Positions 44,762-53,075 of a stretch of DNA of 64,000 bases are shown here, in pieces; the first letter of the stretch is position 1, and each line of letters starts with the position of its first letter. The position numbers and the translations under genes were made by a program. The notes beneath the pieces were generated by a model. The model did no database searches. It was not told the origin of the DNA and saw nothing but the letters and a program-made list of their open reading frames with translations. The stretch is from Ramlibacter alkalitolerans (GTDB taxonomy: Bacteria > Pseudomonadota > Gammaproteobacteria > Burkholderiales > Burkholderiaceae_C): assembly GCF_016722765.1 (NCBI RefSeq), contig NZ_JAEQND010000018.1, positions 1-64,000 on the forward strand. Direction: 5' to 3'.

Positions 44762-45958
44762 CTAGAGCGCCCGACCCAGCCGCGCCACCCCTTCCCTGAT
44801 CTTCTCCACGTCCGCCGTCGCGAAGCTGAGACGCAAGGTGGCCGGATCCGCATCCTTCGCGAAGAACGGCGCGCCCGGCACGAAGGCCACGCCCTGCTCG
44901 ATCGCGCGGCTGGCGAACTCGCCGGCATCGCGCACCTTGCCGCCCGCGCCGGTCAGCCGGGCCCAGAAGAACAGGCCGCCCTGCGGCTCGGTGAATTCGA
45001 TCGCGTCGCCCAGTTCGCGCCGCAGCGCCTGCGCCATGGCATGCGAACGCTCCGCGTACTTGCGCCGAACGTTGGCCAGGGTCGCCGGCATGCGCCCGCT
45101 CTTGAGGTACTGTGCCGCCGTGGCCTGCGCGAAGGTGCTGGTATGCGCGTCGCTGAACTGCTTGCACATGGTCGCCTTGGCCAGCAGCTCCGGCTGCGCG
45201 ACCAGCCAGCCCACGCGCAGCCCGGGGCTGAGCACCTTGCTCATGCTGCCGCAGTGGGCAATCCATTCGCGGCTGCCCGGCACCTCGGAGGAAAGGGCCA
45301 GCATGCTGGGCGGCGGTGCCTCGCCGAAATAGAGGTCCCCATAGGGATCGTCTTCCACCACCAGCACCTGGTGCTTCACCGCCAGCTCCAGGATGCGCCG
45401 GCGCCGTTCCAGCGACAGCAGCGCGCCGCTGGGATTGCCGAAGGTCGGGATCAGGTACACGAACTTCGGCCGGTGTTCGACGATCATTTGCTCGAGCCGG
45501 TCCACCTGCACGCCCTGTGCGTCGATCGGTGCGCTCTGGATGTCGGCGCCATAGAGGCGGAAGCACTGGATCGTGGCCAGGAAGGTCGGGCCTTCCACGA
45601 TCACCTTGTCGCCGGGGCCCACCATGGTCTTGCCGATCAGGTCCAGCGCCTGCTGGCTGCCGGTGGTCACGATCAGCTGCTGCGGCTCGATGTCCGCCAC
45701 GCCCTTGCTGCGCTCGAAGGCGGCGAGCTGCGCGCGCAGCGGCTCGTAGCCCTCGGTCGCGCCGTACTGCAAGGCGCCGCCCGGCTCCTCGGAGAGGGCC
45801 TTCTGCGAGGCCTCGCGCAGGCCTTCGACGTCGAACATGGCGCTGTCCGGAAAGCCGCCGGCGAAGCTGATGATCCCCGGCTTGCCAAGCAGCTTGAACA
45901 GCTCGCGGATGGCGGAGGTTTCGACGTTGTCGAGGCGGGAGGCGAATGGCAGGGGCAT
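44762..45958 (-). CDS. PLP-dependent aminotransferase (class I, 2-aminoadipate type)
   Basis: 398 residues, fold type I. Visible are GIISFAGGFPDSAMFDVEG, LQYGATEGYEPLRAQLA, PTFGNPSG, and the PLP-lysine in GSMSKVLSPGLRVGW. These match the LysN/MocR-like aminotransferase group, which act on 2-aminoadipate, aromatic or branched amino acids. The start is taken at 45958 (MPLPFASRL). The 161-bp region 44601-44761 between this gene and the cyclase start shows no gene. Confidence 0.88.
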   Translation of the reverse strand: MPLPFASRLDNVETSAIRELFKLLGKPGIISFAGGFPDSAMFDVEGLREASQKALSEEPGGALQYGATEGYEPLRAQLAAFERSKGVADIEPQQLIVTTGSQQALDLIGKTMVGPGDKVIVEGPTFLATIQCFRLYGADIQSAPIDAQGVQVDRLEQMIVEHRPKFVYLIPTFGNPSGALLSLERRRRILELAVKHQVLVVEDDPYGDLYFGEAPPPSMLALSSEVPGSREWIAHCGSMSKVLSPGLRVGWLVAQPELLAKATMCKQFSDAHTSTFAQATAAQYLKSGRMPATLANVRRKYAERSHAMAQALRRELGDAIEFTEPQGGLFFWARLTGAGGKVRDAGEFASRAIEQGVAFVPGAPFFAKDADPATLRLSFATADVEKIREGVARLGRAL

Positions 45959-46014
45959 GGATTCTTTCGTTCGGCTGGCGCGGCGATGCGCCATTTTCGC
46001 CCAGGAGCCGGCTG

Positions 46015-47874
46015 CTACGCCCAGGCGGCCTTCACCCGCGCCAGCGCCTGCTCCACGTGGCGGGTCAGCCGCGACGATCCGACGGCCGTCAGCACCAGGC
46101 TGTGCGTGGCCCGCGTCATGGCCACGTACAGCAGGCGCAGCTCCTCGACCCGGTTCGCCTGGGCGTCGTCGATGCGGTCGATGCCGACCACGAACACGCA
46201 GGGGAACTCCAGGCCCTTGCTGCTGTGGAACGTGGTCAGCGTCACCTCGGGAGCGCCCTGCTCGCGACGGCGGCGCTCATTCTTCGCCGGCGTGCAGCGC
46301 ACGCCCTCGGATTCGAGCGCCGCGCGCACGCCGTCCAGCGCCGCCCGGTAGCGCGCGAGCACCGCGATGTCCCCGGGGTCGCGGCCGTGGGCCAGCAGTT
46401 CGCGAATCTGGTGCGCGACGCCGCTCGCCTCTTCGCGGCCGCTGTGGAAGGAAAGGAACATCGGCACCGGGCCGCTGCGGCCGGCGGACTGCGGCATCAC
46501 CAGCGGCACCTCCTCCGCCACTCCGGTCTGGCCCGCCTCCAGGATGCCTTGCGCGCACTCGATCGCCAGCGCGAGCACCTCGGTGGTGTTGCGGTAGTTG
46601 ACGCGCAGGATCTCGGTCCGGCCCTGGGCCTCGATCCCCAGCCTGGCAAAGCTGGTCCTGCGCCGGCCCCTCTGGTGGTAGATCGACTGCGCATCGTCGT
46701 ACAGCACGAGCAGGGACTTCGTTGCCGGGTCCACCATCTGCACCGCGGCCGCCAGCCATTCGTCCGCGAGATCGTGGGCCTCGTCGATCAGCAGGGCCGT
46801 GTATTGGCCCTTGGGCACCCGCGCGGAGGTGATGCCTTCGCAGGCCAGGCGGGCGAGCGCCTCGTAATCCTCGCTCGTGAGCGCGCCGCTGCGGATCGTT
46901 CCGAGCTGGTAGGTGCGGATCAGGTCCATCGCCCAGGCGTGGAAGGTGCTCACCTGCACCGCGGCACCGACGCCCTTGAGGCGCAGCATCGTCTCGATGC
47001 GCGTCGCCAGGTCGCGGTTGTAGCAAAGCACCAGGATCGGCTTGTCCGGGCGGGCCGCTGCGGCGAGCTGGACGGCGCGGAAGACGAGGATCATCGTCTT
47101 GCCCGAGCCGGCCGGGCCGTGGATCACCCGGTGCCCCTCGCCCAGGTTGCGCGCCACCGTCTCCTGGTGCAGGTCCATCACCTGCAGCACGTCCTGCACC
47201 ACCAGCCGCGAGGGCGTGTCGGCCAGCGGAAGCATGCGCTGCGCGCCGATGCGCAGTTCCGGGAACAGCAGGCCGCGCACGATGTTCATCTGCGGCAGCG
47301 AGAGCGGGTGCTGCCACTGCACGTTGAACATCCCCCACAGCCTTTCCTGGAAGGCCATCGCATCGACGTCCTCGGCCAGGTCGTCCCACAGCAGGACCTT
47401 GTGCGGCTCGAACACGCTGGCGAAGCTGGCATCGCCCTCCACCTCCCTGCGGCGGATGCCGTTGAGGACGGCCCCCCAGCCCCAGGGCAGCAGCAACTGG
47501 CCGCGGTGGCGGCCTTCCGGGTGCAGCAGTTCCGGGATCTTCTGCAGCTGGTGCGTCAGCTCCAGCATGTAGCCGCGAGCCTGGGCGACCGGGTGCATGG
47601 TGCTGACCCGCCCGCGCTCGGTCTCGATCTGCACGCGCATGGGATTCGCGTCGAGGATGGTCCGCCGCTTCCAGTCCTTCACCTCCAGGACCAGCAGGCC
47701 GCGGCGTGGATGCAGGAGGACGACGTCCGGCTCGCGGCCGGAGCCCATGATCGGAATGTTGTGCCAGACGGTGTAGTCGTCTTCCAGCTTGCGCGCCAGC
47801 GCTTCGAGCAGACGCCTCTCCCCGCCGCGCGAACGTTCGATGACCCTCGTCTTGCCCTGAGGAAAGATCGCCAC
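46015..47874 (-). CDS. NERD-domain SF1 DNA helicase (UvrD-like)
   Basis: 619 residues. The N-terminal NERD (nuclease-related) domain has D50 in REPDVVLLH, then E64 and K66 in LLVLEVKDW, the PD-(D/E)-x-K pattern. The UvrD/Rep-type motor has Walker A GPAGSGKT (253-260), Walker B LLIDEAHDLA with D364/E365, and C-terminal motifs LTTFHSSKGLEFPCVFV and RLLYVAMTRATHSL. Function in repair or in anti-phage nuclease action is possible. The start is GTG at 47874, inside the hairpin at 47872-47895. No partner gene is adjacent. Confidence 0.88.
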   Translation of the reverse strand: MAIFPQGKTRVIERSRGGERRLLEALARKLEDDYTVWHNIPIMGSGREPDVVLLHPRRGLLVLEVKDWKRRTILDANPMRVQIETERGRVSTMHPVAQARGYMLELTHQLQKIPELLHPEGRHRGQLLLPWGWGAVLNGIRRREVEGDASFASVFEPHKVLLWDDLAEDVDAMAFQERLWGMFNVQWQHPLSLPQMNIVRGLLFPELRIGAQRMLPLADTPSRLVVQDVLQVMDLHQETVARNLGEGHRVIHGPAGSGKTMILVFRAVQLAAAARPDKPILVLCYNRDLATRIETMLRLKGVGAAVQVSTFHAWAMDLIRTYQLGTIRSGALTSEDYEALARLACEGITSARVPKGQYTALLIDEAHDLADEWLAAAVQMVDPATKSLLVLYDDAQSIYHQRGRRRTSFARLGIEAQGRTEILRVNYRNTTEVLALAIECAQGILEAGQTGVAEEVPLVMPQSAGRSGPVPMFLSFHSGREEASGVAHQIRELLAHGRDPGDIAVLARYRAALDGVRAALESEGVRCTPAKNERRRREQGAPEVTLTTFHSSKGLEFPCVFVVGIDRIDDAQANRVEELRLLYVAMTRATHSLVLTAVGSSRLTRHVEQALARVKAAWA

Positions 47875-47895
47875 CCCGGGAGCCCTCCCGGGGTG
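47872..47895 (-). promoter_or_regulatory. Perfect hairpin masking the ribosome-binding site and GTG start of the helicase
   Basis: On the minus strand CACCCCGGGAG-GG-CTCCCGGGGTG folds into an 11-bp GC stem with a GG loop. The SD-like GGGAGGG spans its left arm and loop, and the GTG is its last three bases, so both are hidden in the folded RNA. This predicts low or conditional translation of the helicase. Confidence 0.7.
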
Positions 47896-47941
47896 AGTCT
47901 AACGTCGGCGCATCCGGCCCCCGCGGTGCGGGAGCGAACGA

Positions 47942-48622
47942 TCAGCGCGGCTTGTCGCCGCCCTCGTGCGCGCTGGAGATGTCCGGCGAGGCGATCGGCT
48001 TGTCCTCGTCCACCACCTTCAGCTCGCGCTGCTCACCCCACCCTTGGGAGGCGATCGCGCGCTCGGGCGTGCGGTCGACGGCGCTTTCGTCCTCCAGATC
48101 CGCGCTGGTGCGCTCCGGCGGGAACAGTTCGCCCTCGCGCCGCAGGTCCATGTTGTGGCTCGCGCCCATGTCCGCGCGGGCGGTGCCGAAGCGCTGCTCC
48201 AGGCTGCCCGCATTGCGCTCGGCCACCACGTCGCGCAGCGGCCGCTCACCCGCGCGATGCACCAGGCTGAAGTCGGACGGGTTCAGGCCGTGCAGCACGT
48301 CCTGCGCCCGCTGCGCCTCGTCCTCGTCGCGGCCCTCGACCAGCACCACGTACAGCCCCCGCTCCACGGCGCGGCTGTACGTGTCCGCGTGCGGCGCGTT
48401 CCTGCCGGCGCCGAACAGGCGCTCGAAGAACGAGAACTTGCCGACCACGTCGTGGTCGCGATCGCGCCGCTCGCCGTCGTCGTTGACCTCCGCCATCGGC
48501 GTGCCGTCGGCGTGGCGATGCTCCACGTGGACCTCGCGCGGGTCGAAGCCGGCCTGCTCCAGGCGCGCGGCGGCCTGTTCCGCGGCCGCGCGGTCCTCGA
48601 ACGTACAGATTGCGGTATGCAT
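47942..48622 (-). CDS. Stress-type paralogue 1 of tandem pair, general-stress-17M-like
   Basis: 226 residues. The N-terminal fold (HTAICTFEDRAAAEQAAARLEQ, then GFDPREVHVEHRH and VERGLYVVLVEGRDEDEAQR) resembles the N-terminal domain of stress proteins such as the YflT/GSP17M family. The C-terminal 100 residues are acidic, charged and probably disordered (PPERTSADLEDESAVDRTPE). The adjacent gene encodes a paralogue starting MHTAICAFDDRA, so the two come from tandem duplication. Function unknown; a role in desiccation or osmotic stress is only a guess. Confidence 0.6.
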   Translation of the reverse strand: MHTAICTFEDRAAAEQAAARLEQAGFDPREVHVEHRHADGTPMAEVNDDGERRDRDHDVVGKFSFFERLFGAGRNAPHADTYSRAVERGLYVVLVEGRDEDEAQRAQDVLHGLNPSDFSLVHRAGERPLRDVVAERNAGSLEQRFGTARADMGASHNMDLRREGELFPPERTSADLEDESAVDRTPERAIASQGWGEQRELKVVDEDKPIASPDISSAHEGGDKPR

Positions 48623-48636
48623 GGATGCTTCCTCCA

Positions 48637-49251
48637 TCAGCCGTTGGGCTTGTCCTTGTCGGAGTAGCGCAGGCCCGGTGCGCGCTCCACGTCCGGGTCG
48701 CGCAGGTCGGGGCCCGCCGTCGGCGCCACGCGATGCGAGGCCAGCGCGCGCTCGCTCTCGAGGTCCGAGGAGGTGTTGGTCCAGCCCTCGTAGGGCTCGC
48801 GGCTGCGCTCGGTCATGCCGGCGCCTTCCTGGCGCATGCCCACGATGTCGCGCAGCGGCCGCTGCTCGGCGCGCGGCACCACGTTCAGGTCACCGGCCTG
48901 CATCGCGTCGAGCATGCTGCGCGCGCGTTCCGCCTCGGCCTCGTCCCGGGCGTCGACGACCACGACATAGCTGCCGCGCTCCACGTGGCCTGCGTACGTG
49001 TCGACATGGCCGGCCGGGTTGTCGCGCCCGAACAGGCTGGCGAAGAAGTGGCCGAAGGAGGACAGCACGCCGCGATCGACGGCGATCTCGCGCTCCATGC
49101 CGTCCCAGCGGTCGTTGGCGTCGCGGCGTTCGGCGTGCAGTTCCTTGTGCTCGATGTGCACGTCGTGGCGCGCGAAGCCGGAGCGGACCAGGCTGTCGAG
49201 GGCCTGCTCGGCGCGGGCCCGGTCGTCGAAGGCACAGATGGCGGTATGCAT
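48637..49251 (-). CDS. Stress-type paralogue 2 of tandem pair
   Basis: 204 residues. It starts MHTAICAFDDRARAEQALDS, with HVEHG-to-YVVVVDARDEAEAERA matching the same positions in the downstream gene and a similar acidic C-tail (DPDVERAPGLRYSDKDKPNG). GSYVVVVDARDEAEAERAR is the analogue of GLYVVLVEGRDEDEAQRAQ. The ATG has AAGGGG upstream. The 3' end is 14 bp before the paralogue's ATG, so one transcript is likely. Confidence 0.6.
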   Translation of the reverse strand: MHTAICAFDDRARAEQALDSLVRSGFARHDVHIEHKELHAERRDANDRWDGMEREIAVDRGVLSSFGHFFASLFGRDNPAGHVDTYAGHVERGSYVVVVDARDEAEAERARSMLDAMQAGDLNVVPRAEQRPLRDIVGMRQEGAGMTERSREPYEGWTNTSSDLESERALASHRVAPTAGPDLRDPDVERAPGLRYSDKDKPNG

Positions 49252-49404
49252 GGTGTGTTTCCCCTTTTCGATGGCACTCCTTCCTATGTAGGGCCGCGGC
49301 CGCGCTTGCCGTGTCGTCCGGCCGAGGTAGGCCGGGTAGGTGCGGGACTACCCTGTAGCCACCCGCCGAGGTGCTGCCGCATGCTCTGCGGCCAGGAGCC
49401 GCCC

Positions 49405-50142
49405 ATGATCGAAAAGCACCTGGACATTCCCACGCCCGACGGCGCGATGAACAGCTTCGTCGTGCATCCGGAGGAAGGCGGGCCGCACCCGGTCGTGCTG
49501 TTCTACATGGACGCACCCGGCAAGCGCGAGGAACTGCACGACATGGCCCGGCGGCTGGCCAGCGTGGGCTACTACGTCGTGCTGCCCAACCTCTACTACC
49601 GCCGCACCCGCGAGTTCGAACTCAAGGAGCGCACGCCCGACGCGATGAAGCCCATGTTCGAGCTGATGGACAGCCTGGCCAACGCGATGACCGTGCGCGA
49701 CACGGCGGCCATGCTGGCCTTCGTCGACGCCCAGCCGGAAGCCGATGCGCAACGCGTGGGCGCCGTCGGCTATTGCATGAGCGGGCCCTTCGTGTTCGCC
49801 GCCGCGGCGGCCTTCCCTGAGCGCATCGCCGCGATCGCGTCGATCCACGGCGCCCGCATGGTCACGGACCGCGACGACTCGCCCCACCACATGGCGCCGC
49901 GCATCCGCTGCGAGACCTACGTCGCCTGCGCGGAGACCGACATCTGGGCGCCGCCGGAAGCCGTCGCCACCCTGCAGGCGGCGCTCGAGGCCGCCGGCAC
50001 CCCGCACCGCATCGAGTGGTATCCCGGCGCGCACCACGGCTTCGTGTTCCCCCGGCGCGCGGGCATCTACGACCAGCCGTCCGCCGAGCGCCATTGGGAA
50101 CGCCTGTTCGCCCTGTTCGACCGCAACCTGCGGGCGCGCTGA
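49405..50142 (+). CDS. Dienelactone hydrolase family protein
   Basis: 245 residues, cytoplasmic. The nucleophile is C124 in VGYCMSGPF, with an acid in ETDIWAP and catalytic His in YPGAHHGFVF, the Cys-Asp-His triad of carboxymethylenebutenolidase-type enzymes. It may act in protocatechuate or chlorocatechol degradation, or on another lactone or ester. CCAGGAG lies 8 bases before the ATG. The TRAP operon starts 46 bp after its stop on the same strand. Confidence 0.85.
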   Translation: MIEKHLDIPTPDGAMNSFVVHPEEGGPHPVVLFYMDAPGKREELHDMARRLASVGYYVVLPNLYYRRTREFELKERTPDAMKPMFELMDSLANAMTVRDTAAMLAFVDAQPEADAQRVGAVGYCMSGPFVFAAAAAFPERIAAIASIHGARMVTDRDDSPHHMAPRIRCETYVACAETDIWAPPEAVATLQAALEAAGTPHRIEWYPGAHHGFVFPRRAGIYDQPSAERHWERLFALFDRNLRAR

Positions 50143-50175
50143 AGGGGCGGCCCCGGCGCCGTCCCCCACCCTCCC

Positions 50176-50181
50176 TATACT
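50176..50181 (+). promoter_or_regulatory. -10-like TATACT directly before the TRAP operon
   Basis: TATACT lies only 7 bp before the first possible ATG of dctQ, so the transcript would be leaderless or nearly so. No convincing -35 is seen 17 bp upstream. Confidence 0.4.
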
Positions 50182-50188
50182 CGCCGCC

Positions 50189-50761
50189 ATGTCCCGCGGA
50201 CCCCGCCCCCTGCTCGCGATGCTGATCGACCGCCTGTGCCGCTTGCTGTCCGCCGTCATGGTGCTGTTCCTCGCGCTGATGGTGGTGATGGTGTTCGGCA
50301 ACGTGGTGCTGCGCTACGGCTTCAACAGCGGCATCACGGTCTCGGAGGAGCTGTCACGCTGGCTGTTCGTCTGGATGACGTTCCTGGGCGCGCTGGTCGC
50401 CCTGCGTTCGCACCACCACCTGGGCACCGACAGCCTGGTGGCGCGCCTGCCGGTGCGCGGCAAGAAGATCTGCCTCGGATTCACGCACCTGCTGATGCTG
50501 TACCTGTGCTGGCTGATGTTCCAGGGCTCGCTGCAGCAGACGAAGATCAACATCGGCACCAGCAGCGCCGTGATGGAACTGTCCATGGGCTGGTTCTACG
50601 GTGCCGGCCTGTTCTTCTCCGTGCTCGCCTTCCTGTTCATCCTCGACGACTTCTGGCGCCTGGTGAGCGGGCGCCTGGCGGACAGCGAACTGGTCGGCAT
50701 CGTGGAGTCCGATGGCATGCCCACGGGCGATCCGCATCCCGCCCCCGCCGCCAGCAAGTGA
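50189..50761 (+). CDS. dctQ: TRAP transporter small membrane subunit
   Basis: 190 residues with four helices (AVMVLFLALMVVMVFGNVVL, LFVWMTFLGALVALRSHHHL, THLLMLYLCWLMFQGS, YGAGLFFSVLAFLFILDDF). SEELSRWLFVWMTFLGA is the DctQ signature. The first ATG is used; a second start at 50219 (MLIDRL) would leave a short leader after the TATACT box. It is followed 4 bp later by dctM. Confidence 0.9.
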   Translation: MSRGPRPLLAMLIDRLCRLLSAVMVLFLALMVVMVFGNVVLRYGFNSGITVSEELSRWLFVWMTFLGALVALRSHHHLGTDSLVARLPVRGKKICLGFTHLLMLYLCWLMFQGSLQQTKINIGTSSAVMELSMGWFYGAGLFFSVLAFLFILDDFWRLVSGRLADSELVGIVESDGMPTGDPHPAPAASK

Positions 50762-50765
50762 GCCG

Positions 50766-52046
50766 ATGACGATCGCCATCTTCCTCGGCGCCCTGCTGGG
50801 CGCCATGGCCCTCGGCGTGCCGATCGCCTTCTCGCTGCTCGCCTGCGGTGCCGCGCTGATGTGGCACATGGACATGTTCGACCCGCAGATCCTGGCGCAG
50901 AACACGATCGAGGGCGCCAACAGTTTCCCGCTGCTGGCCGTCCCCTTCTTCATGCTGGCCGGCGAGATCATGAATGCGGGGGGCCTGTCGCGCCGCATCG
51001 TGCATTTCGCGATGACCCTGGTGGGCCACGTGCGCGGCGGCCTCGGCTACGTGGGCATCATGGCTGCCGTGCTGATGGCGGCGCTCTCCGGTTCCGCGGT
51101 GGCGGACGCGGCGGCGCTGGCTGCGCTGCTGCTGCCGATGATGAACCGGGCCGGCTACGACACGGCGCGCTCCGCCGGCCTGCTCTCGGCGGCCGGCATC
51201 ATCGCACCCATCATCCCGCCCTCGATCGGCTTCGTGGTGTTCGGGGTCGCGGCCAACGTCTCGATCTCGAAGCTGTTCCTGGCCGGCATCGTGCCGGGCG
51301 TGCTGCTGGGGGCCGCGCTGTGGATCACGTGGTGGTGGCTGGTGCGCACGGACAAGATCCAGCCCGCGCCGCGGGCGACGCGCGCCGAGATCGCCGCCGC
51401 CTTCAAGGACGCGACGCTCGCGCTCGGCATGCCGCTGATCGTGGTCGTGGGCCTGAAGATGGGCGTCTTCACGCCCACCGAGGCAGCCGTGGTCGCCGCG
51501 GTGTACGCCCTGCTTGTCTCCATGCTGGTCTACCGGGAACTGAGGCTGCGCGAGCTCTACCGGCTGTTCGAGGCGGCCGCGAAGACCTCCGCGATCATCA
51601 TGTTCCTGGTCGCCGCCGCGATGGTCTCGGCCTGGATGATCACGGTCGCCAACCTGCCGGCGGAAGTCATCTCGCTGCTGCAGCCGCTGCTGGACCGGCC
51701 GACGCTGCTGATGATCGCCATCATGGTGCTGACCATGGTGGTCGGCACGGCGATGGACATGACGCCCACGATTCTGATCCTCACGCCGGTGCTGATGCCG
51801 ATCGTGAAGGCCGCCGGCATCGACCCGGTGTACTTCGGCGTGCTGTTCATGATCAACAACGCCATCGGCCTGATCACCCCGCCGGTGGGCACCGTGCTCA
51901 GCACGGTCGCCGGCGTCGGCAAGGTGAGCATGGACGACGTGACGCGCGGCGTCTGGCCCTTCATGGTGGCGCAGTTCGCCATGATGTTCCTGATGGTGTT
52001 CTTCCCGCAGCTGGTGATGGTGCCGGCGCGCTGGTTCTACGGCTGA
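50766..52046 (+). CDS. dctM: TRAP transporter large membrane subunit
   Basis: 426 residues, about 12 helices, DctM family. Marks are VPFFMLAGEIMNAGGLSRRI, SGSAVADAAALAALLLPMM, SAAGIIAPIIPPSIGFVVFG and TPTEAAVVAAVYALLVS. It carries out sodium-driven transport with dctQ and a periplasmic DctP. The start at 50766 is 4 bp after dctQ. Confidence 0.94.
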   Translation: MTIAIFLGALLGAMALGVPIAFSLLACGAALMWHMDMFDPQILAQNTIEGANSFPLLAVPFFMLAGEIMNAGGLSRRIVHFAMTLVGHVRGGLGYVGIMAAVLMAALSGSAVADAAALAALLLPMMNRAGYDTARSAGLLSAAGIIAPIIPPSIGFVVFGVAANVSISKLFLAGIVPGVLLGAALWITWWWLVRTDKIQPAPRATRAEIAAAFKDATLALGMPLIVVVGLKMGVFTPTEAAVVAAVYALLVSMLVYRELRLRELYRLFEAAAKTSAIIMFLVAAAMVSAWMITVANLPAEVISLLQPLLDRPTLLMIAIMVLTMVVGTAMDMTPTILILTPVLMPIVKAAGIDPVYFGVLFMINNAIGLITPPVGTVLSTVAGVGKVSMDDVTRGVWPFMVAQFAMMFLMVFFPQLVMVPARWFYG

Positions 52047-52073
52047 TTCCCCCAGCCCCAAGGAGAGACAACG

Positions 52074-53075
52074 ATGATGAAGCGGTTCCTGCTGCAGGCC
52101 GTCGCGGGCGCCGTGGCGCTGGGCGCGCTCGGCCTCGCCCAGGCGCAGACGCGCACGATCAAGTTCGCCAACCAGAACGCCAAGGGCCACCCCATCGTGC
52201 TCGGCATGGAGCGCTTCGCCGAACTGGTGGAGAAGAAGTCCGGCGGCCGCCTCAAGGTGCAGGTGTTTCCCGGCGGCGCCCTCGGCAGCGACCAGGCCAA
52301 CGTGTCGGCCCTGCAGGGTGGCACGCTCGAGATGGCGGCGATGAACTCCGGCATCTTCGGCAACGTGGTCAAGGAATTCGCGATCTACGATTTCCCCTTC
52401 CTGTTCGGGAACCCAAAGGAGGCGGATGCGGTGGTGGACGGCCCCTTCGGGCAGAACCTGCACCGCAAGCTGGAAGACAAGGGCCTGGTCGGCCTGGCGT
52501 ACTACGAGCTCGGATTTCGCGAGCTGACCAACAGCCGCCGCCCGGTGCGCAAGGTGGAGGACATCGCGGGCCTGAAGCTGCGCGTGATCCCGAACCCGAT
52601 CAACGTCGACTGGGTCACGGCCCTGGGCGCCAACCCCACGCCGCTGCCCTTCCCGGAGCTGTATGCGGCGCTGGAGCAGAAGGCGGTGGACGGCCAGGAG
52701 AACCCGGTGGCCACGATCAAGGGCGCCAAGCTGTACGAGGTGCAGAAGTACCTGACGCTGACCAACCACCAGTACAACCCGCAGTCGGTGGTGGTCAGCA
52801 AGCGCTTCTGGGACACGCTGGCGCCGGCGGACCGCAAGACCCTGCAGGAGGCCGCGCAGGAGTCCGCCGTCTACCAGCGCACGCAATCGCGCGCCATGCT
52901 GCAAAGCGGCATGGAAGATCTGCGCAAGGGCGGCATGGAGATCACGGAACTGCCGCCGGCGGAAGTGGCCAAGCTGCGCGAGAAGATGAAGCCCGTGATC
53001 GCCAAGCACAGCGCCAGCGTCGGCGAGGAAACCGTGAAGGCCATGATGGCGGAACTGGCGAAGCTGCGCCGGTGA
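52074..53075 (+). CDS. dctP: TRAP transporter substrate-binding protein
   Basis: 333 residues. The signal peptide (FLLQAVAGAVALGALGLAQA, cleavage near AQAQ) is followed by RTIKFANQNAKGHPIVLGME and GSDQANVSALQGGTLEMAAM. The conserved R in KLRVIPNP binds the carboxylate. The ligand is not determined, but the gene that follows suggests a shikimate- or quinate-like acid. AAGGAGAG precedes the ATG. Confidence 0.93.
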   Translation: MMKRFLLQAVAGAVALGALGLAQAQTRTIKFANQNAKGHPIVLGMERFAELVEKKSGGRLKVQVFPGGALGSDQANVSALQGGTLEMAAMNSGIFGNVVKEFAIYDFPFLFGNPKEADAVVDGPFGQNLHRKLEDKGLVGLAYYELGFRELTNSRRPVRKVEDIAGLKLRVIPNPINVDWVTALGANPTPLPFPELYAALEQKAVDGQENPVATIKGAKLYEVQKYLTLTNHQYNPQSVVVSKRFWDTLAPADRKTLQEAAQESAVYQRTQSRAMLQSGMEDLRKGGMEITELPPAEVAKLREKMKPVIAKHSASVGEETVKAMMAELAKLRR

